Assembly: GCF_022440845.1 (NCBI RefSeq)
Contig: NZ_JAKNTO010000001.1
Location: 2,666,001 to 2,730,000 of the forward strand
Source of the DNA: Ruminococcus sp. OA3
GTDB lineage: Bacteria; Bacillota; Clostridia; Lachnospirales; Lachnospiraceae
DNA length: 64,000 nt
Direction of reading: 5' to 3'
Position numbers and translations under genes: made by a program. The notes below the pieces were generated by a model. That model searched no databases and had not been told where the DNA came from. It worked only from the letters and a program-made list of their open reading frames with translations. Shown piece after piece: positions 30,877-39,840 of the stretch (positions are counted from its first letter, which is position 1; each line of letters begins with the position of its first letter).

Positions 30877-31962
30877 TTAATACCGTTTCCTCTTGTTTTT
30901 GGATTTTGCAAATTTACGTGCGTTTTTCATTCCGCCTGCATCACGAAACATTTCATTGAGTTTCAGCGTTTCAATCTGCCGGGAACCCAGCCCTTCATAT
31001 CTCGCCTCTTTTTTCAGCTTTTCGTAACTTTGCAGTCTGTCCGCGGACAGCACTCCATCGTCGATTGCCTGCTGTACCGCGCATCCCGGTTCACTGCTAT
31101 GTGTACAGTCACGGAAACGGCAGGCTTCAGCAAATTCTTCGATGTCAGAAAACGTTCTCGCCAGATCCGCGCTCTCAAGACCGAGTTCCCGCATACCAGG
31201 GGTATCGATCACCATGCCGCCGTTCTTCAGCGGTATCAGCTCACGTCTTGTCGTCGTGTGTCTCCCCTTATCGTCGTTCCTCAGACCGTTCGTATCCAAA
31301 CGTTCTTCTCCCATCAGACAGTTGATCAGTGTGGATTTTCCAACGCCGGAAGAACCGATAAAAGCAACTGTCTGTCCACCGGTCATATATTGTGCCAGCT
31401 GCTCCTGTCCATCCCGGTTAACGGCTGATGTGATGAGAATATCGCTGCCGGGCGCAACGGAATTCACTTCGATCAGTTTTTGCTCCAGATCATCACATAA
31501 ATCCGATTTCGTCAGAACTGTGACAGGAACAGCACCGCTGTCCCAGCCGATTGCCAGATATCGTTCCAGCCGGCGCAGATTAAAATCATTGTTCAGCGCC
31601 ATGCATATGAAAACAGTGTCAATGTTGCTTGCGACGATCTGTTCATCGTTCGAAGTCCCCGCTGCTTTCCTGATGAATGCGCTCTTTCTGGACAATACAT
31701 GGTGGATGACGGCATCCCCGTCCTGGTTCGATTCCCGGTCGAGCATTACAAAGTCTCCGACTGCGGGAAAATCGGTTGGCAGAGATGCTTCATACCGGAA
31801 TCTGCCGGATACTCTGGCTGTCAGTTCGCCGCCTGTGCACATGACGTGATAAAGGTTTCTGGATTGGGAAAACACCCGTCCGGCATATAGCCCGCCATAC
31901 AAAGCTGCCTGCTCAGCGAAATTTTCTGTATAGCCTATTTTTTTCATATCTGTTATATTCAA
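30877..31962 (-). CDS. rsgA: Ribosome small-subunit-dependent GTPase A
   Basis: A 361-residue circularly permuted GTPase that checks late 30S ribosome assembly. An N-terminal OB domain is followed by the permuted G motifs: G4 TKSD first, then G1 GSSGVGKST and G3 DTPGM. The C-terminal Cys/His zinc segment is CRFRDCTHSSEPGC. Lengths and order fit the family. Translation probably starts at TTG 31962, eight bases from AGGAGG; the in-frame ATG five codons later has no ribosome site of its own. A 150-base leader carries an 18-codon open frame with an ideal ribosome site and a stem-loop (32007-32048), hinting at leader-peptide control. Confidence 0.93.
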   Translation of the reverse strand: MNITDMKKIGYTENFAEQAALYGGLYAGRVFSQSRNLYHVMCTGGELTARVSGRFRYEASLPTDFPAVGDFVMLDRESNQDGDAVIHHVLSRKSAFIRKAAGTSNDEQIVASNIDTVFICMALNNDFNLRRLERYLAIGWDSGAVPVTVLTKSDLCDDLEQKLIEVNSVAPGSDILITSAVNRDGQEQLAQYMTGGQTVAFIGSSGVGKSTLINCLMGEERLDTNGLRNDDKGRHTTTRRELIPLKNGGMVIDTPGMRELGLESADLARTFSDIEEFAEACRFRDCTHSSEPGCAVQQAIDDGVLSADRLQSYEKLKKEARYEGLGSRQIETLKLNEMFRDAGGMKNARKFAKSKNKRKRY

Positions 31963-32006
31963 TTTTTAATCCTCCTGAAAATTATGGTGTCTGATAACAG
32001 TAATTT

Positions 32007-32095
32007 CCGGAAGGTCTTTGTAATTGCTAGTGTACGCAAACCTTCCGGTTTACTACAAGCTCCGATGTTCTGTTTTTAAACATAAATTTCTCCTT
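32007..32095 (-). promoter_or_regulatory. Putative leader peptide and stem-loop in the rsgA 5' region
   Basis: On the minus strand AAGGAG (32095-32090), six bases of spacing and ATG (32083) open an 18-codon frame ending at 32027 (MFKNRTSELVVNRKVCVH). Its last third forms the left arm of the hairpin CCGGAAGGT (32048-32040) with ACCTTCCGG (32015-32007). A TATAAT on the same strand at 32123-32118 would start the transcript just upstream. There is no T tract, so if it is a switch it would act on translation or RNA processing. Confidence 0.45.
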
Positions 32096-32172
32096 GATAT
32101 TTTTTAGTGAAACTACCATTATAGAGTATCACAGATATGACAAAAAGGAAACTGGATATTACAGTGAACCTA

Positions 32173-32201
32173 TTTTCATTTTGCTAAAAACGTACTATAA
32201 T
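32173..32201 (+). promoter_or_regulatory. Promoter of the Dph6-like gene
   Basis: TTTTCA (32173-32178), a 17-base spacer and TATAAT (32196-32201). The predicted start falls near 32208, which makes the GTG at 32228 with its GGAGGGG site a better translation start than the ATG at 32210. Confidence 0.6.
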
Positions 32202-32227
32202 GACTAAAAATGAATGGAGGGGAACGC

Positions 32228-32887
32228 GTGAATAAATACACAGGTCAGAAATTTATCGCATCATACAGCAGCGGCAAGGACAGCACACTCGCAATATATA
32301 AAGCGGTACAGGAAGGCATGGAACCACTTGGGTTAATCATGACGTACAATACAGACCGTGAGATCAGCTGGTTTCACGGCATAAAGCCCGGGGTTATCAA
32401 AAAACTGGAAAACTCACTGGCTCTGCCCATCACTCTGATCAGGACAGGCGGTGAAGACTACGAGAAAAATTTTGAGAATGAACTGATCCGAAAAAAAGAA
32501 GAAGGGGCTAGGATATGTGTCTTCGGAGATATTGACCTGGCAGAACATCTGGACTGGTGCACCAGAAGATGTGAACACTCCGGATTGTCGGCATATTTCC
32601 CCATGTGGCATAATAACCGCAGGGATGTTGTATCAGAGTTTATCAGATCCGGATTTACGACATATATTACGGTTGTGGATACGGAAAGAATGCATTCCTC
32701 TTATCTCGGAAAAGTGCTGTCTGAAGAACTGGTAGCATCCATGGAAGCAGATGGAATTGATGCATGTGGTGAAAATGGTGAGTTCCATACATTTGTAACG
32801 AATGGTCCGCTGTTTAAATCCCCGCTGGATATCAGGTTCTCGGACCCGGTCCCGCGGGGAAAATATCTGACACTTGAAATAGAATAA
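32228..32887 (+). CDS. Dph6-like ATP-pyrophosphatase (diphthine-ammonia ligase family)
   Basis: A 219-residue adenine nucleotide alpha hydrolase-fold protein. The PP-loop SYSSGKDSTLA is near the N-terminus, and the C-terminal half has CGENGEFHTFV, the family signature of the MJ0570/Dph6 group. In eukaryotes and archaea Dph6 amidates diphthine on elongation factor 2. Bacteria lack diphthamide, so the bacterial enzyme must amidate or adenylate something else, unknown to me. GTG 32228 is chosen over ATG 32210 because GGAGGGG lies six bases upstream and the promoter is close. The gene converges with the GGDEF-EAL gene with two bases between stops. Confidence 0.82.
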   Translation: MNKYTGQKFIASYSSGKDSTLAIYKAVQEGMEPLGLIMTYNTDREISWFHGIKPGVIKKLENSLALPITLIRTGGEDYEKNFENELIRKKEEGARICVFGDIDLAEHLDWCTRRCEHSGLSAYFPMWHNNRRDVVSEFIRSGFTTYITVVDTERMHSSYLGKVLSEELVASMEADGIDACGENGEFHTFVTNGPLFKSPLDIRFSDPVPRGKYLTLEIE

Positions 32888-32889
32888 CT

Positions 32890-35607
32890 CTAGTCCCCGG
32901 GAGTATCTTTTACATATTGAGATTCATACTCTTCTGCAGGGATCGGCCTGCTGAAATAAAAGCCCTGCATGACTTCGACGCCGCAGGATTTCAGCAGTGC
33001 CAGCTGTTCTTCACTTTCAATGCCTTCAGCAACCACCCTTGTTCCCAGTTTGGCACATAATTCAACAATTGACTTCACAATCGACTGAGCCCTTTTATTA
33101 TCTGTCAGATTGCTTACCATACTCTTATCCAGTTTCAGGACGTCAAATGCCACTGATGAAAGGAGTTCAAGATTTGCGTACTCCGTCCCGAAGTCATCAA
33201 GAGCCACATTAAAACCTGCCCGCTGAAGTTCACTGGTCAGGACAGAAATATCAATTCCTTCAACTTCGCAGACGCTTTCTGTAACCTCTATCTCAAGAAG
33301 GCCGGGAGATACGCCGTACTTTTTGCAGATGTCAGTCAGATGCTCGACAAAAGAAAGCTGCGCGAGTGAAAAGCGCGAGAAGTTGACCGAAACGGGAAAC
33401 AGGATTTTACTCTGATCCGCCCAGCTGCTGATCCGCGCACAGACGAATTCAAACACATAAAAGTCCAGCTTGCTGATCAGCTGTGTTTCCTCAAGCAGAG
33501 GAAGGAAGCTTGCCGGCATCAGAAGTGACTCCTCTTTTGGCTGATAGCGGATCAGCGCTTCAGCGCCTACCATCGTATAGTCGCTGGAGGATACTTTCGG
33601 CTGCAGGTATACAACAAAATGGTTGCTGTGGATCTCCTGCTGCAGAACGTGAGGATCCGCAAGGCGAAGCACTTCATCGCTGTGATGGCGATAGCGGTTG
33701 GACGTTGAATGTTTCCGGTAATACTCTTTTTTGTCTTCGTACATTTTAGCATCGGCATCTGAGATCAGATGTTGAATGTCCTCATACTCTTCTGCCCATT
33801 TTGCACCGATCGCCGCATGAATCAGCTCGTCGCGCTGGAAAGAAAGCCTTAGTTTGCGAACGCTATATTCAAACTGGTCGCGGGGCATATGCTGACAGAT
33901 GATCACGAACTCATCACCTCCGATTCGGTAGAACTGTCCATGTTCGAAAACCTGTTTCATGCGATTAGCACTTTCGGCGAGTATTTGATCGCCAAACGCA
34001 TGTCCATGACGGTCGTTGATATCCTTCAGACCATTGATGTCCAGATAGATGATGCCTACCGGATGCCTGCTCTCTTTCAGTGCTTCCACATCTTTGATAT
34101 AACGGTTCCGGTTATAAAATGAGGTCAGCATATCGTGATAACTCAGTAGCGAGAGCTGCGTTTCATTTTCCGAGCGGCGTTTCGCCAGCAACAGAAAATA
34201 ACAGAGTGTCTGCAGCAGCGGGCCAATATTCTGCATCTTATCTGCAGGCGGATTGTCAACGCCGATACATCCTTCCAGTTTGCCGTCGTGTTCCAAAGGG
34301 GCGACCACGAGACTTTTAATATCCTGTTCTTTCAGGACGTGGTATTCTGCCGGTGAACTCTCCCTGATCAGTTCGATATTCTCGATCTCCACGCATCCCT
34401 TTGTTTCAAAATAAGGATACCAGCGTTCCATGAGGGACAGCGGCACTGCCTGCAGAAAGTCTTTCTGCGGTGCCACATGATCGGCACACCACTCATAATC
34501 ATTGTAAAGCAGATCATCCCTGATATTCAGGATATAGGAACGTTCTGCAGAGAGAAATATCCCCAGATGTGCAAGGACCTGGCTGACGGCAACAGCAAAG
34601 TCGTGCTCCTGATAAAGTGTGCGAACACATTCCATCACCATTTTTTCCGCATCTAACATATATTTCAACTGAATTTTTTCGTTTTCGGACTCTGTGGTAT
34701 CAAAGGCGATCTCCATCCGGGCATTTCTGCCGTCCCATTCAATCAGACGGTCTTTCAGCAGATAGTGCCGGCCTATAATCGGATTCGTGTATTCCCAGGT
34801 ATAGATTTCACCTTCCCTCAGCAGGTGGTTCGTGCAGAATGGACATGGGGCGTCCATTCCCTGCAGAACCTTATAGCATTTCATACCAGGCTGAAACTCA
34901 TTCACATGAAAATTGCGCTGTCCGGCCTCATTTAAAAACAGTAAATCGTAGTTTTCTATATCTGCCACGTACAGAAGCTCAGAAATATCGTTCATGGGTG
35001 CCTGCAGCTGTTTTGACATGGTTGAAAGATACTCACTCTTTCTCCTGTTTTCGTCTTCCGCCTTCTTTAATGCCAGTTGCCGTTTATTCTGAGCTGCAGT
35101 GAACCATGCCGTGATCAGAGCCGCCGCAACGCAGATTACAGTAAGCACCAGAAGTCCTATGGCAGCCTGCTGTACAACACGCTCGGAATACTTTTCTGCA
35201 GCCGCAACCGTATCGTTGGCAAGCGTAAAATACTCCTCGCTGCTTTCAAAAAGATGTGCACTGTTCTCTCCTGCACGTACGTCCGATATCTCGTTTTTGA
35301 TATCCTCCCACTTCTCCCGCTGAGCTGCCATACATGCCTGAAAATCCCTGCTGTCCAATTTGATCAGGTTATTTTCACCCTCGCCCGTCATCAGTTCAGC
35401 AATGATGCCGTCCAGCTGTTCGATGAGATCATCGTTCGGCCGGTGTAACAGCTCCTGCTTGATTAGTCTTTGTGTTGCTCCCCGCACAACACCGGCATAA
35501 TTGATCACGCGTGCATTTCCCTGAAGCCGGTAAATGGATGTAATTGCCAGGATCCCGGAACAAATGAAAGCCAGTGACAATAAAATGGGGATGCGTTTCT
35601 TCTGCAT
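32890..35607 (-). CDS. Membrane GGDEF-EAL cyclic di-GMP protein with GAF-like sensor
   Basis: A 905-residue two-domain cyclic di-GMP enzyme. Two membrane segments (about 8-24 and 148-168) bracket a helical extracytoplasmic domain of about 120 residues resembling chemoreceptor four-helix sensors. A PAS-like segment and a GAF-like domain (about 330-480) follow, then GGDEF (RIGGDEFVII) and EAL. EAL catalytic residues are present: AEALIRY, VNFSRFSL, LEIEVTES, LDDFGTEYAN, LKLDKSMV, VAEGIES and QGFYFSRP. Both activities are therefore possible; which dominates cannot be told. With the GGDEF protein at 2279 it gives this window two cyclic di-GMP enzymes. A promoter with extended -10 TGGTATAAT (35677-35667, minus) lies upstream. 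Confidence 0.9.
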   Translation of the reverse strand: MQKKRIPILLSLAFICSGILAITSIYRLQGNARVINYAGVVRGATQRLIKQELLHRPNDDLIEQLDGIIAELMTGEGENNLIKLDSRDFQACMAAQREKWEDIKNEISDVRAGENSAHLFESSEEYFTLANDTVAAAEKYSERVVQQAAIGLLVLTVICVAAALITAWFTAAQNKRQLALKKAEDENRRKSEYLSTMSKQLQAPMNDISELLYVADIENYDLLFLNEAGQRNFHVNEFQPGMKCYKVLQGMDAPCPFCTNHLLREGEIYTWEYTNPIIGRHYLLKDRLIEWDGRNARMEIAFDTTESENEKIQLKYMLDAEKMVMECVRTLYQEHDFAVAVSQVLAHLGIFLSAERSYILNIRDDLLYNDYEWCADHVAPQKDFLQAVPLSLMERWYPYFETKGCVEIENIELIRESSPAEYHVLKEQDIKSLVVAPLEHDGKLEGCIGVDNPPADKMQNIGPLLQTLCYFLLLAKRRSENETQLSLLSYHDMLTSFYNRNRYIKDVEALKESRHPVGIIYLDINGLKDINDRHGHAFGDQILAESANRMKQVFEHGQFYRIGGDEFVIICQHMPRDQFEYSVRKLRLSFQRDELIHAAIGAKWAEEYEDIQHLISDADAKMYEDKKEYYRKHSTSNRYRHHSDEVLRLADPHVLQQEIHSNHFVVYLQPKVSSSDYTMVGAEALIRYQPKEESLLMPASFLPLLEETQLISKLDFYVFEFVCARISSWADQSKILFPVSVNFSRFSLAQLSFVEHLTDICKKYGVSPGLLEIEVTESVCEVEGIDISVLTSELQRAGFNVALDDFGTEYANLELLSSVAFDVLKLDKSMVSNLTDNKRAQSIVKSIVELCAKLGTRVVAEGIESEEQLALLKSCGVEVMQGFYFSRPIPAEEYESQYVKDTPGD

Positions 35608-35666
35608 AATTTAATCTGAAAGCCTCCAATATATAATCTTAAAATCTTCAGTATGTTATAAGTCTG

Positions 35667-35677
35667 ATTATACCACA
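35667..35677 (-). promoter_or_regulatory. Extended -10 promoter of the GGDEF-EAL gene
   Basis: TGGTATAAT on the minus strand about 60 bases before the gene start. Just upstream the inverted repeat AACAATT (35682-35688) with AATTGTT (35694-35700) could be an operator. Confidence 0.5.
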
Positions 35678-35733
35678 GACTAACAATTAATGAAATTGTT
35701 TTTATATTGACTTACAATTTTAAAGGAGACAAG

Positions 35734-36894
35734 TTAAGATGAGAGCATCCTGTTTTTCAGATATTCAGCTGTACCGTCTTCCTTGATCCTCAGCGTTACC
35801 TCATGGGAGAACGAACAGTCCGTTCCATTTTCTTTCGAGACAGCGTCAACAGTTAAGGTCACGCTGCCATCAGAATTTTCAGCAGTCTTCACAACTTCCG
35901 GAAATGGGGGAAATGCAAGCTGCTTTGTGCCGCACCCCACCTGATTCCACACATATGAGGAAGAACCAGCCTGATATTCCGGAAGCGCTTTCAGCTGCTG
36001 CGCGGTAACCGGCAGATGCGGGATAAAGGTTTCTTCAAATACCGCCTCCGGGATATCGTTCGGAAAATCCTCTTCTGTCGGCCATCTGCCGGTATTCATC
36101 TGGTAAAAAGCGGGAAACAGTCCAGAAAGATTAAGCTGAGTGACGGTATCTGCACTCCAGTCAGTATAAAGCAGATTACTGCAGGCATATCCGATCGGCA
36201 GAATATACGTTTCTCCAAACTTCCGGCATTCCTCTGACAGCGGCAGAACACGGACAAGAGAGTGCATGTCCATCTCCTGATTGATGGACTTTGCCTTCTC
36301 CGTGATCAGCCAGCCTTTTTCCGTATATTTCCAATCGTACACCTGATAGCACTGCTGGTAATAAACGTGAGGTTCATTCGTTTCGGTCCAGTCCGCCCTT
36401 GTGTTGATGATGGTCAATATGCCTTCTGAAAAAGAAAGCGCATACCGGGACAGGCCTCCGCTGGAAAGCACTGTATAATATTCAGCGGTGACGGCTTCCC
36501 CATCCGCTGCCCGTCTCAGACACTCATCAAGTTTCTGGTAATTGAGAAGATTACAGTCAAAATAACTGCAGCTGACAGGATAGCCATTCTCACCCAGACG
36601 ATTTACAATCTGATGAATTGTCTTTGTATCAAGCACGATATTGGAAGCTGTGCCTTTATCTGCCTTTGCATAGAGATCAGCGTACCGTTCTGCTCCCTGC
36701 ATACAGAGCCGGAGTTCCTCGTCTTTTTTTACGCCTTTGAGGGGAAGTTCTTTAATCCGTGTCTCATCTTCTGTTTCAGTTTTGCCTAAGTCCTGCTGTT
36801 GTTCTTCGCCTGCTGAGGGGCTGTCAGTACGGCAGCCACTGAAAGACATGGAAAAAACACATAATACAATTACAAGAAATATTTTTCGTGTCAT
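35734..36894 (-). CDS. Secreted lipoprotein, DUF6070-like
   Basis: A 386-residue probable lipoprotein: hydrophobic signal and lipobox-like FSGC near residue 18, a short Glu/Gln-rich linker, then a large beta-rich domain. Motifs such as NRLGENGYPVS, YILPIGYACSNLLYTDWS and SDGSVTLTVDAVSKE recall the DUF6070 group of Lachnospiraceae lipoproteins; that name is from memory and moderately sure. Function is unknown. The open frame starts at 36948, but ATG 36894 lies nine bases from AAAGGA and gives a standard MTRK signal start. It is a single gene between the dtd terminator and the GGDEF-EAL gene. Confidence 0.65.
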   Translation of the reverse strand: MTRKIFLVIVLCVFSMSFSGCRTDSPSAGEEQQQDLGKTETEDETRIKELPLKGVKKDEELRLCMQGAERYADLYAKADKGTASNIVLDTKTIHQIVNRLGENGYPVSCSYFDCNLLNYQKLDECLRRAADGEAVTAEYYTVLSSGGLSRYALSFSEGILTIINTRADWTETNEPHVYYQQCYQVYDWKYTEKGWLITEKAKSINQEMDMHSLVRVLPLSEECRKFGETYILPIGYACSNLLYTDWSADTVTQLNLSGLFPAFYQMNTGRWPTEEDFPNDIPEAVFEETFIPHLPVTAQQLKALPEYQAGSSSYVWNQVGCGTKQLAFPPFPEVVKTAENSDGSVTLTVDAVSKENGTDCSFSHEVTLRIKEDGTAEYLKNRMLSS

Positions 36895-36951
36895 AATCAT
36901 TATCCTTTCAACTGTTCCATGGGTAGGAGTACACCACGACAGAATCATTAA

Positions 36952-36978
36952 GCAAAAAAGGATGCACAGGCATCCTTT
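36952..36978 (-). terminator. Terminator overlapping the dtd stop codon
   Basis: On the minus strand AAAGGATGC (36978-36970) pairs with GCATCCTTT (36965-36957) across four bases, followed by a T tract. The stem begins inside the dtd stop codon, so translation termination and transcription termination are nearly coincident. Confidence 0.85.
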
Positions 36979-37423
36979 AAAGTGATGATTCGTCTAAGAC
37001 TATCGTAAACGGACCGTCATTGACAAGTGAGACTTTCATATCTGCCCCAAAGCTTCCGCTCTCAACGACGGGCACGCTCTCTCTTGCCTTTTTGATCATA
37101 TATTCATAGAGCGGCTCCGCGATCTGAGGGGCACCCGCCTCTATGAAGCTGGGGCGGTTTCCCTTTTTGCAGTTTGCATAGAGGGTGAACTGCGAGATCA
37201 TAAGAAGTTCGCCGCCGACATCTCCAAGTGACAGGTTCGTTTTTCCGTTCTCATCCTCGAAGATACGCAGGGAAATCAGCTTTTTCAGATATCGGTCTGC
37301 CATCTCACGGGTGTCCTGACCGGAAATCCCGATGAGAACAAGAAGTCCCTTTGAAATGCTGCCGATCACTTCTCCGTCCACCGTTACCTTTGCCTCATTT
37401 ACACGCTGTATGACGAGTCTCAT
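36977..37423 (-). CDS. dtd: D-aminoacyl-tRNA deacylase
   Basis: A 148-residue homodimeric enzyme that hydrolyses D-aminoacyl-tRNA and mischarged Gly-tRNA(Ala). The conserved MRLVIQRV start, the [17 protein letters not shown] active-site segment and the NDGPFT C-terminal motif (usually NxGPVT) are all present, and the length is normal. Its start overlaps the stop of the AI-2E family transporter gene by four bases, so the two are co-translated. A terminator stem starts within its stop codon. Confidence 0.94.
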   Translation of the reverse strand: MRLVIQRVNEAKVTVDGEVIGSISKGLLVLIGISGQDTREMADRYLKKLISLRIFEDENGKTNLSLGDVGGELLMISQFTLYANCKKGNRPSFIEAGAPQIAEPLYEYMIKKARESVPVVESGSFGADMKVSLVNDGPFTIVLDESSL

Positions 37424-38778
37424 GAATCTTCATCCTCCTGATCTGTTTCTTTCTTTTTCTGTTCATTCTCCGGCACATCGGTATCTTTTCTCCTGGCTTT
37501 GCTGAATGGCTTTGAATCATCAGTCCCCATCGTATTCTGAAACACGGGTTCATGTGTTTCCTGATCCAGATGGTCGATATTCCGGTATGATGTCACATCT
37601 TCCGGAAGCTTTTTCTTTTTTAACCTCTCCTGGATCCGGTCACCAATGATCGTGCATATGACCGCACAGACAGGAACGCCCACGAACATACCGAAGACAC
37701 CGAATAATCCCCCTCCGACCAGAATAGCGACGATGACCATGAAGCTTGACAGTCCGGTTGTATCACCAAGAATTTTGGGTCCGAGAAAATTCCCGTCAAA
37801 CTGCTGAAGCACCAGAATAAAAATAATAAAATAAAGGCACTGCAGCGGATTGATCAGCAGAATGAGAAATGCTGACGGCACTGCACCGATATACGGCCCG
37901 AAGAATGGGATCACATTTGTGATTCCGATGATCACACTGATCAGCATCGTATACGGCAGTTTCAGGACACTCATGCCGATATAACAGAGAAGTCCGATGA
38001 TTATGGAATCGACGATCTTACCGACAACAAACCCGCCAAAAGTCCGGTCTACAAACTGCAGGTCCCTGATCGTACGGTTTGCATTTTCAGGTGTGCTGCG
38101 AAGGGCGTACAGAAACTGTTTCCCACGTGCGATAAAAGTTTCTTTACCGTACAGCATATAAATTGAAATCATAGCACCGATCAAAAAATTCTTGAGAAAT
38201 ATCAGGACATCATAGACACCGGTAGAAAAATTCCTGACGATCTCGTTGACCTGCGGGAGGAGATCCTGGTTCAGCCACGTCTCCGCTTTATCGGAGATCG
38301 TCGTAAACAGGCTGAGAGAATACGCTTCCAGATCGGGATTATCCTTCAAAAGATCTGTCACCCACGTCTCCGCCGTCCTGATATAGCGCGGAAAGTTTTC
38401 TACAATGTTGGTGATACTTTTGATAAGTTCCGGAACCATCATTGCGATCAAACCGTAGATGACCAGGAAGAGAAGAAGGATTACGAAAATCACACAGATC
38501 ATCCGCACCACTTTCTTCAGCCGTTCCGTAAGCTTCCGGCCTGTCTTTTCAATTAACCTGAAAAAGACCTGTTCTTCCAGAAAACGGACGAGCGGATTCA
38601 GAATATAGGCAATGGCTGCGCCGTAAATCAGCGGCTGCAGAATGCTGTATACTTTATTGAACAGTGATTTTAAGGAATCGACATGAAAGATGCCGAAATA
38701 GAAAAGCATGGCGGCAGCAAGAACAACAAATGCTGTTGCGCCCCAGTATAAGTATTTTTTGTCCCAACGAAATTTCAT
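37420..38778 (-). CDS. AI-2E family transporter (TqsA/YhhT/PerM-like)
   Basis: A 452-residue membrane protein with about eight transmembrane segments. The family core [41 protein letters not shown] region is present between about residues 315 and 370, and a long soluble amphipathic region lies between about 100 and 220. The family exports AI-2 in E. coli but in Firmicutes includes Na+(Li+)/H+ antiporters and unknowns. A charged C-terminal tail of about 60 residues is cytoplasmic. ATG 38778 is preferred over GTG 38787. It is followed by dtd with a four-base overlap. Confidence 0.85.
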   Translation of the reverse strand: MKFRWDKKYLYWGATAFVVLAAAMLFYFGIFHVDSLKSLFNKVYSILQPLIYGAAIAYILNPLVRFLEEQVFFRLIEKTGRKLTERLKKVVRMICVIFVILLLFLVIYGLIAMMVPELIKSITNIVENFPRYIRTAETWVTDLLKDNPDLEAYSLSLFTTISDKAETWLNQDLLPQVNEIVRNFSTGVYDVLIFLKNFLIGAMISIYMLYGKETFIARGKQFLYALRSTPENANRTIRDLQFVDRTFGGFVVGKIVDSIIIGLLCYIGMSVLKLPYTMLISVIIGITNVIPFFGPYIGAVPSAFLILLINPLQCLYFIIFILVLQQFDGNFLGPKILGDTTGLSSFMVIVAILVGGGLFGVFGMFVGVPVCAVICTIIGDRIQERLKKKKLPEDVTSYRNIDHLDQETHEPVFQNTMGTDDSKPFSKARRKDTDVPENEQKKKETDQEDEDS

Positions 38779-38808
38779 ATGATGCACCTGCTTTTAGTTA
38801 GTTTTACT

Positions 38809-39001
38809 GTTACTATTCACAGCCACCACCCACATGCGCATTCGTCGCCTCTTTGAGGCTCCAGTCTCGCTCCTTACGGAGCTAAGACTGCTTATGTGGG
38901 TGGAGTTCCTGCTTCGCAGGCTTGATATGGATATATAGACAGACTCGTCATGCTTGCATGTAAGGGATGACTGTACATCCATATCAGCTGTGAATAGTAA
39001 C
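38809..39001. repeat. 193-bp nested palindromic element with 14-bp terminal inverted repeats
   Basis: GTTACTATTCACAG (38809-38822) and CTGTGAATAGTAAC (38988-39001) are perfect terminal inverted repeats. Inside lie ordered stems. CCACCCACAT (38826-38835) pairs with ATGTGGGTGG (38894-38903) and encloses GCCTC/GAGGC (38847-38859) and CAGTCT..GCTCC/GGAGC..AGACTG (38862-38890). CCTGC/GCAGG lies at 38908-38920. GATATGGAT (38924-38932) pairs with ATCCATATC (38977-38985) and encloses GTCAT/ATGAC. Almost the whole length is paired. It could be a MITE-like element or a structured RNA. No coding frame with a ribosome site is present. Confidence 0.7.
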
Positions 39002-39103
39002 GTTTTTCTTATCATATCATAGTTTATCTGCTTTTTGGCATAGATATCATTAAATTTTTATAGTATAATTATTTTCATGCAATTTTACAAAGAGGAGGAT
39101 CTT

Positions 39104-39835
39104 ATGAAATTACAGCAATTGCTCAGTTATACGCGGAAAGCCGTTGATGAATATCAGCTGATTGATGAGGGCGATAAGATCGCTGTCGGCATCTCAGGGG
39201 GAAAAGACAGCCTGACAATGCTCTATGCACTGCATGGATTGAAGCGTTTTTATCCGAAACATTTTACCATGGAGGCGATCACAGTAGATCTCGGGCATCC
39301 GGGCTTTGAACTCGGACGCATTCATAAACTCTGTGAAACGCTGGAAGTACCATACACGGTTGTGCATACGGATATTGCGAAAATTATTTTTGAAGAGCGA
39401 AAGGAGTCCAATCCCTGTTCACTCTGTGCAAAGATGCGTAAAGGTGCACTCAACGAAGCGATTAAAAAAACAGGCTGCAATAAAGTTGCATACGCTCATC
39501 ATAAGGACGATATTATAGAAACCATGCTGCTCTCACTGATTTTTGAGGGACGTTTCCATTCATTTTCACCAAAGACGTACCTGGACAGAATGGACCTGAC
39601 CGTTATACGCCCGCTGATGTTTGTCGATGAAATGGATATCCGGGGCTTTCAGAAACGGTATGAGCTTCCGGTAGAAAAGAGTCCGTGTCCCGCAGACGGA
39701 TATACGAAACGGGAGTATGCCAAAAACCTTGTGAAACAGCTGACAACAGAAAATCCGGGGGCCAGAGAGAGAATGTTTTCCGCAGTATTGAACGGAAATA
39801 TCCCCGGCTGGCCTCCCCGGATTAAAAAATCATGA
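39104..39835 (+). CDS. TtcA-like tRNA thiolase (PP-loop ATPase)
   Basis: A 243-residue adenine nucleotide alpha hydrolase-fold protein of the TtcA/TtuA group that thiolates tRNA bases. PP-loop SGGKDS is at residues 31-36, and a CxxC pair lies in NPCSLCAKMRKG, matching the cluster-binding Cys of TtcA. A further Cys in KSPCPADGYTKR is near the end. TtcA acts on cytidine 32; the exact base here is inferred. ATG 39104 is preceded by GAGGAGG; the open frame to 39077 has no ribosome site. A TATAAT at 39064-39069 is a likely -10 just beyond the palindromic element. It converges with the kinase gene at 39841. Confidence 0.87.
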   Translation: MKLQQLLSYTRKAVDEYQLIDEGDKIAVGISGGKDSLTMLYALHGLKRFYPKHFTMEAITVDLGHPGFELGRIHKLCETLEVPYTVVHTDIAKIIFEERKESNPCSLCAKMRKGALNEAIKKTGCNKVAYAHHKDDIIETMLLSLIFEGRFHSFSPKTYLDRMDLTVIRPLMFVDEMDIRGFQKRYELPVEKSPCPADGYTKREYAKNLVKQLTTENPGARERMFSAVLNGNIPGWPPRIKKS

Positions 39836-39840
39836 TCTGA

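Noticed and set aside
38794-39015. 73-codon open frame across the palindromic element
   Set aside because: Composition is dictated by the inverted repeats and there is no ribosome site; the DNA structure explains it better.
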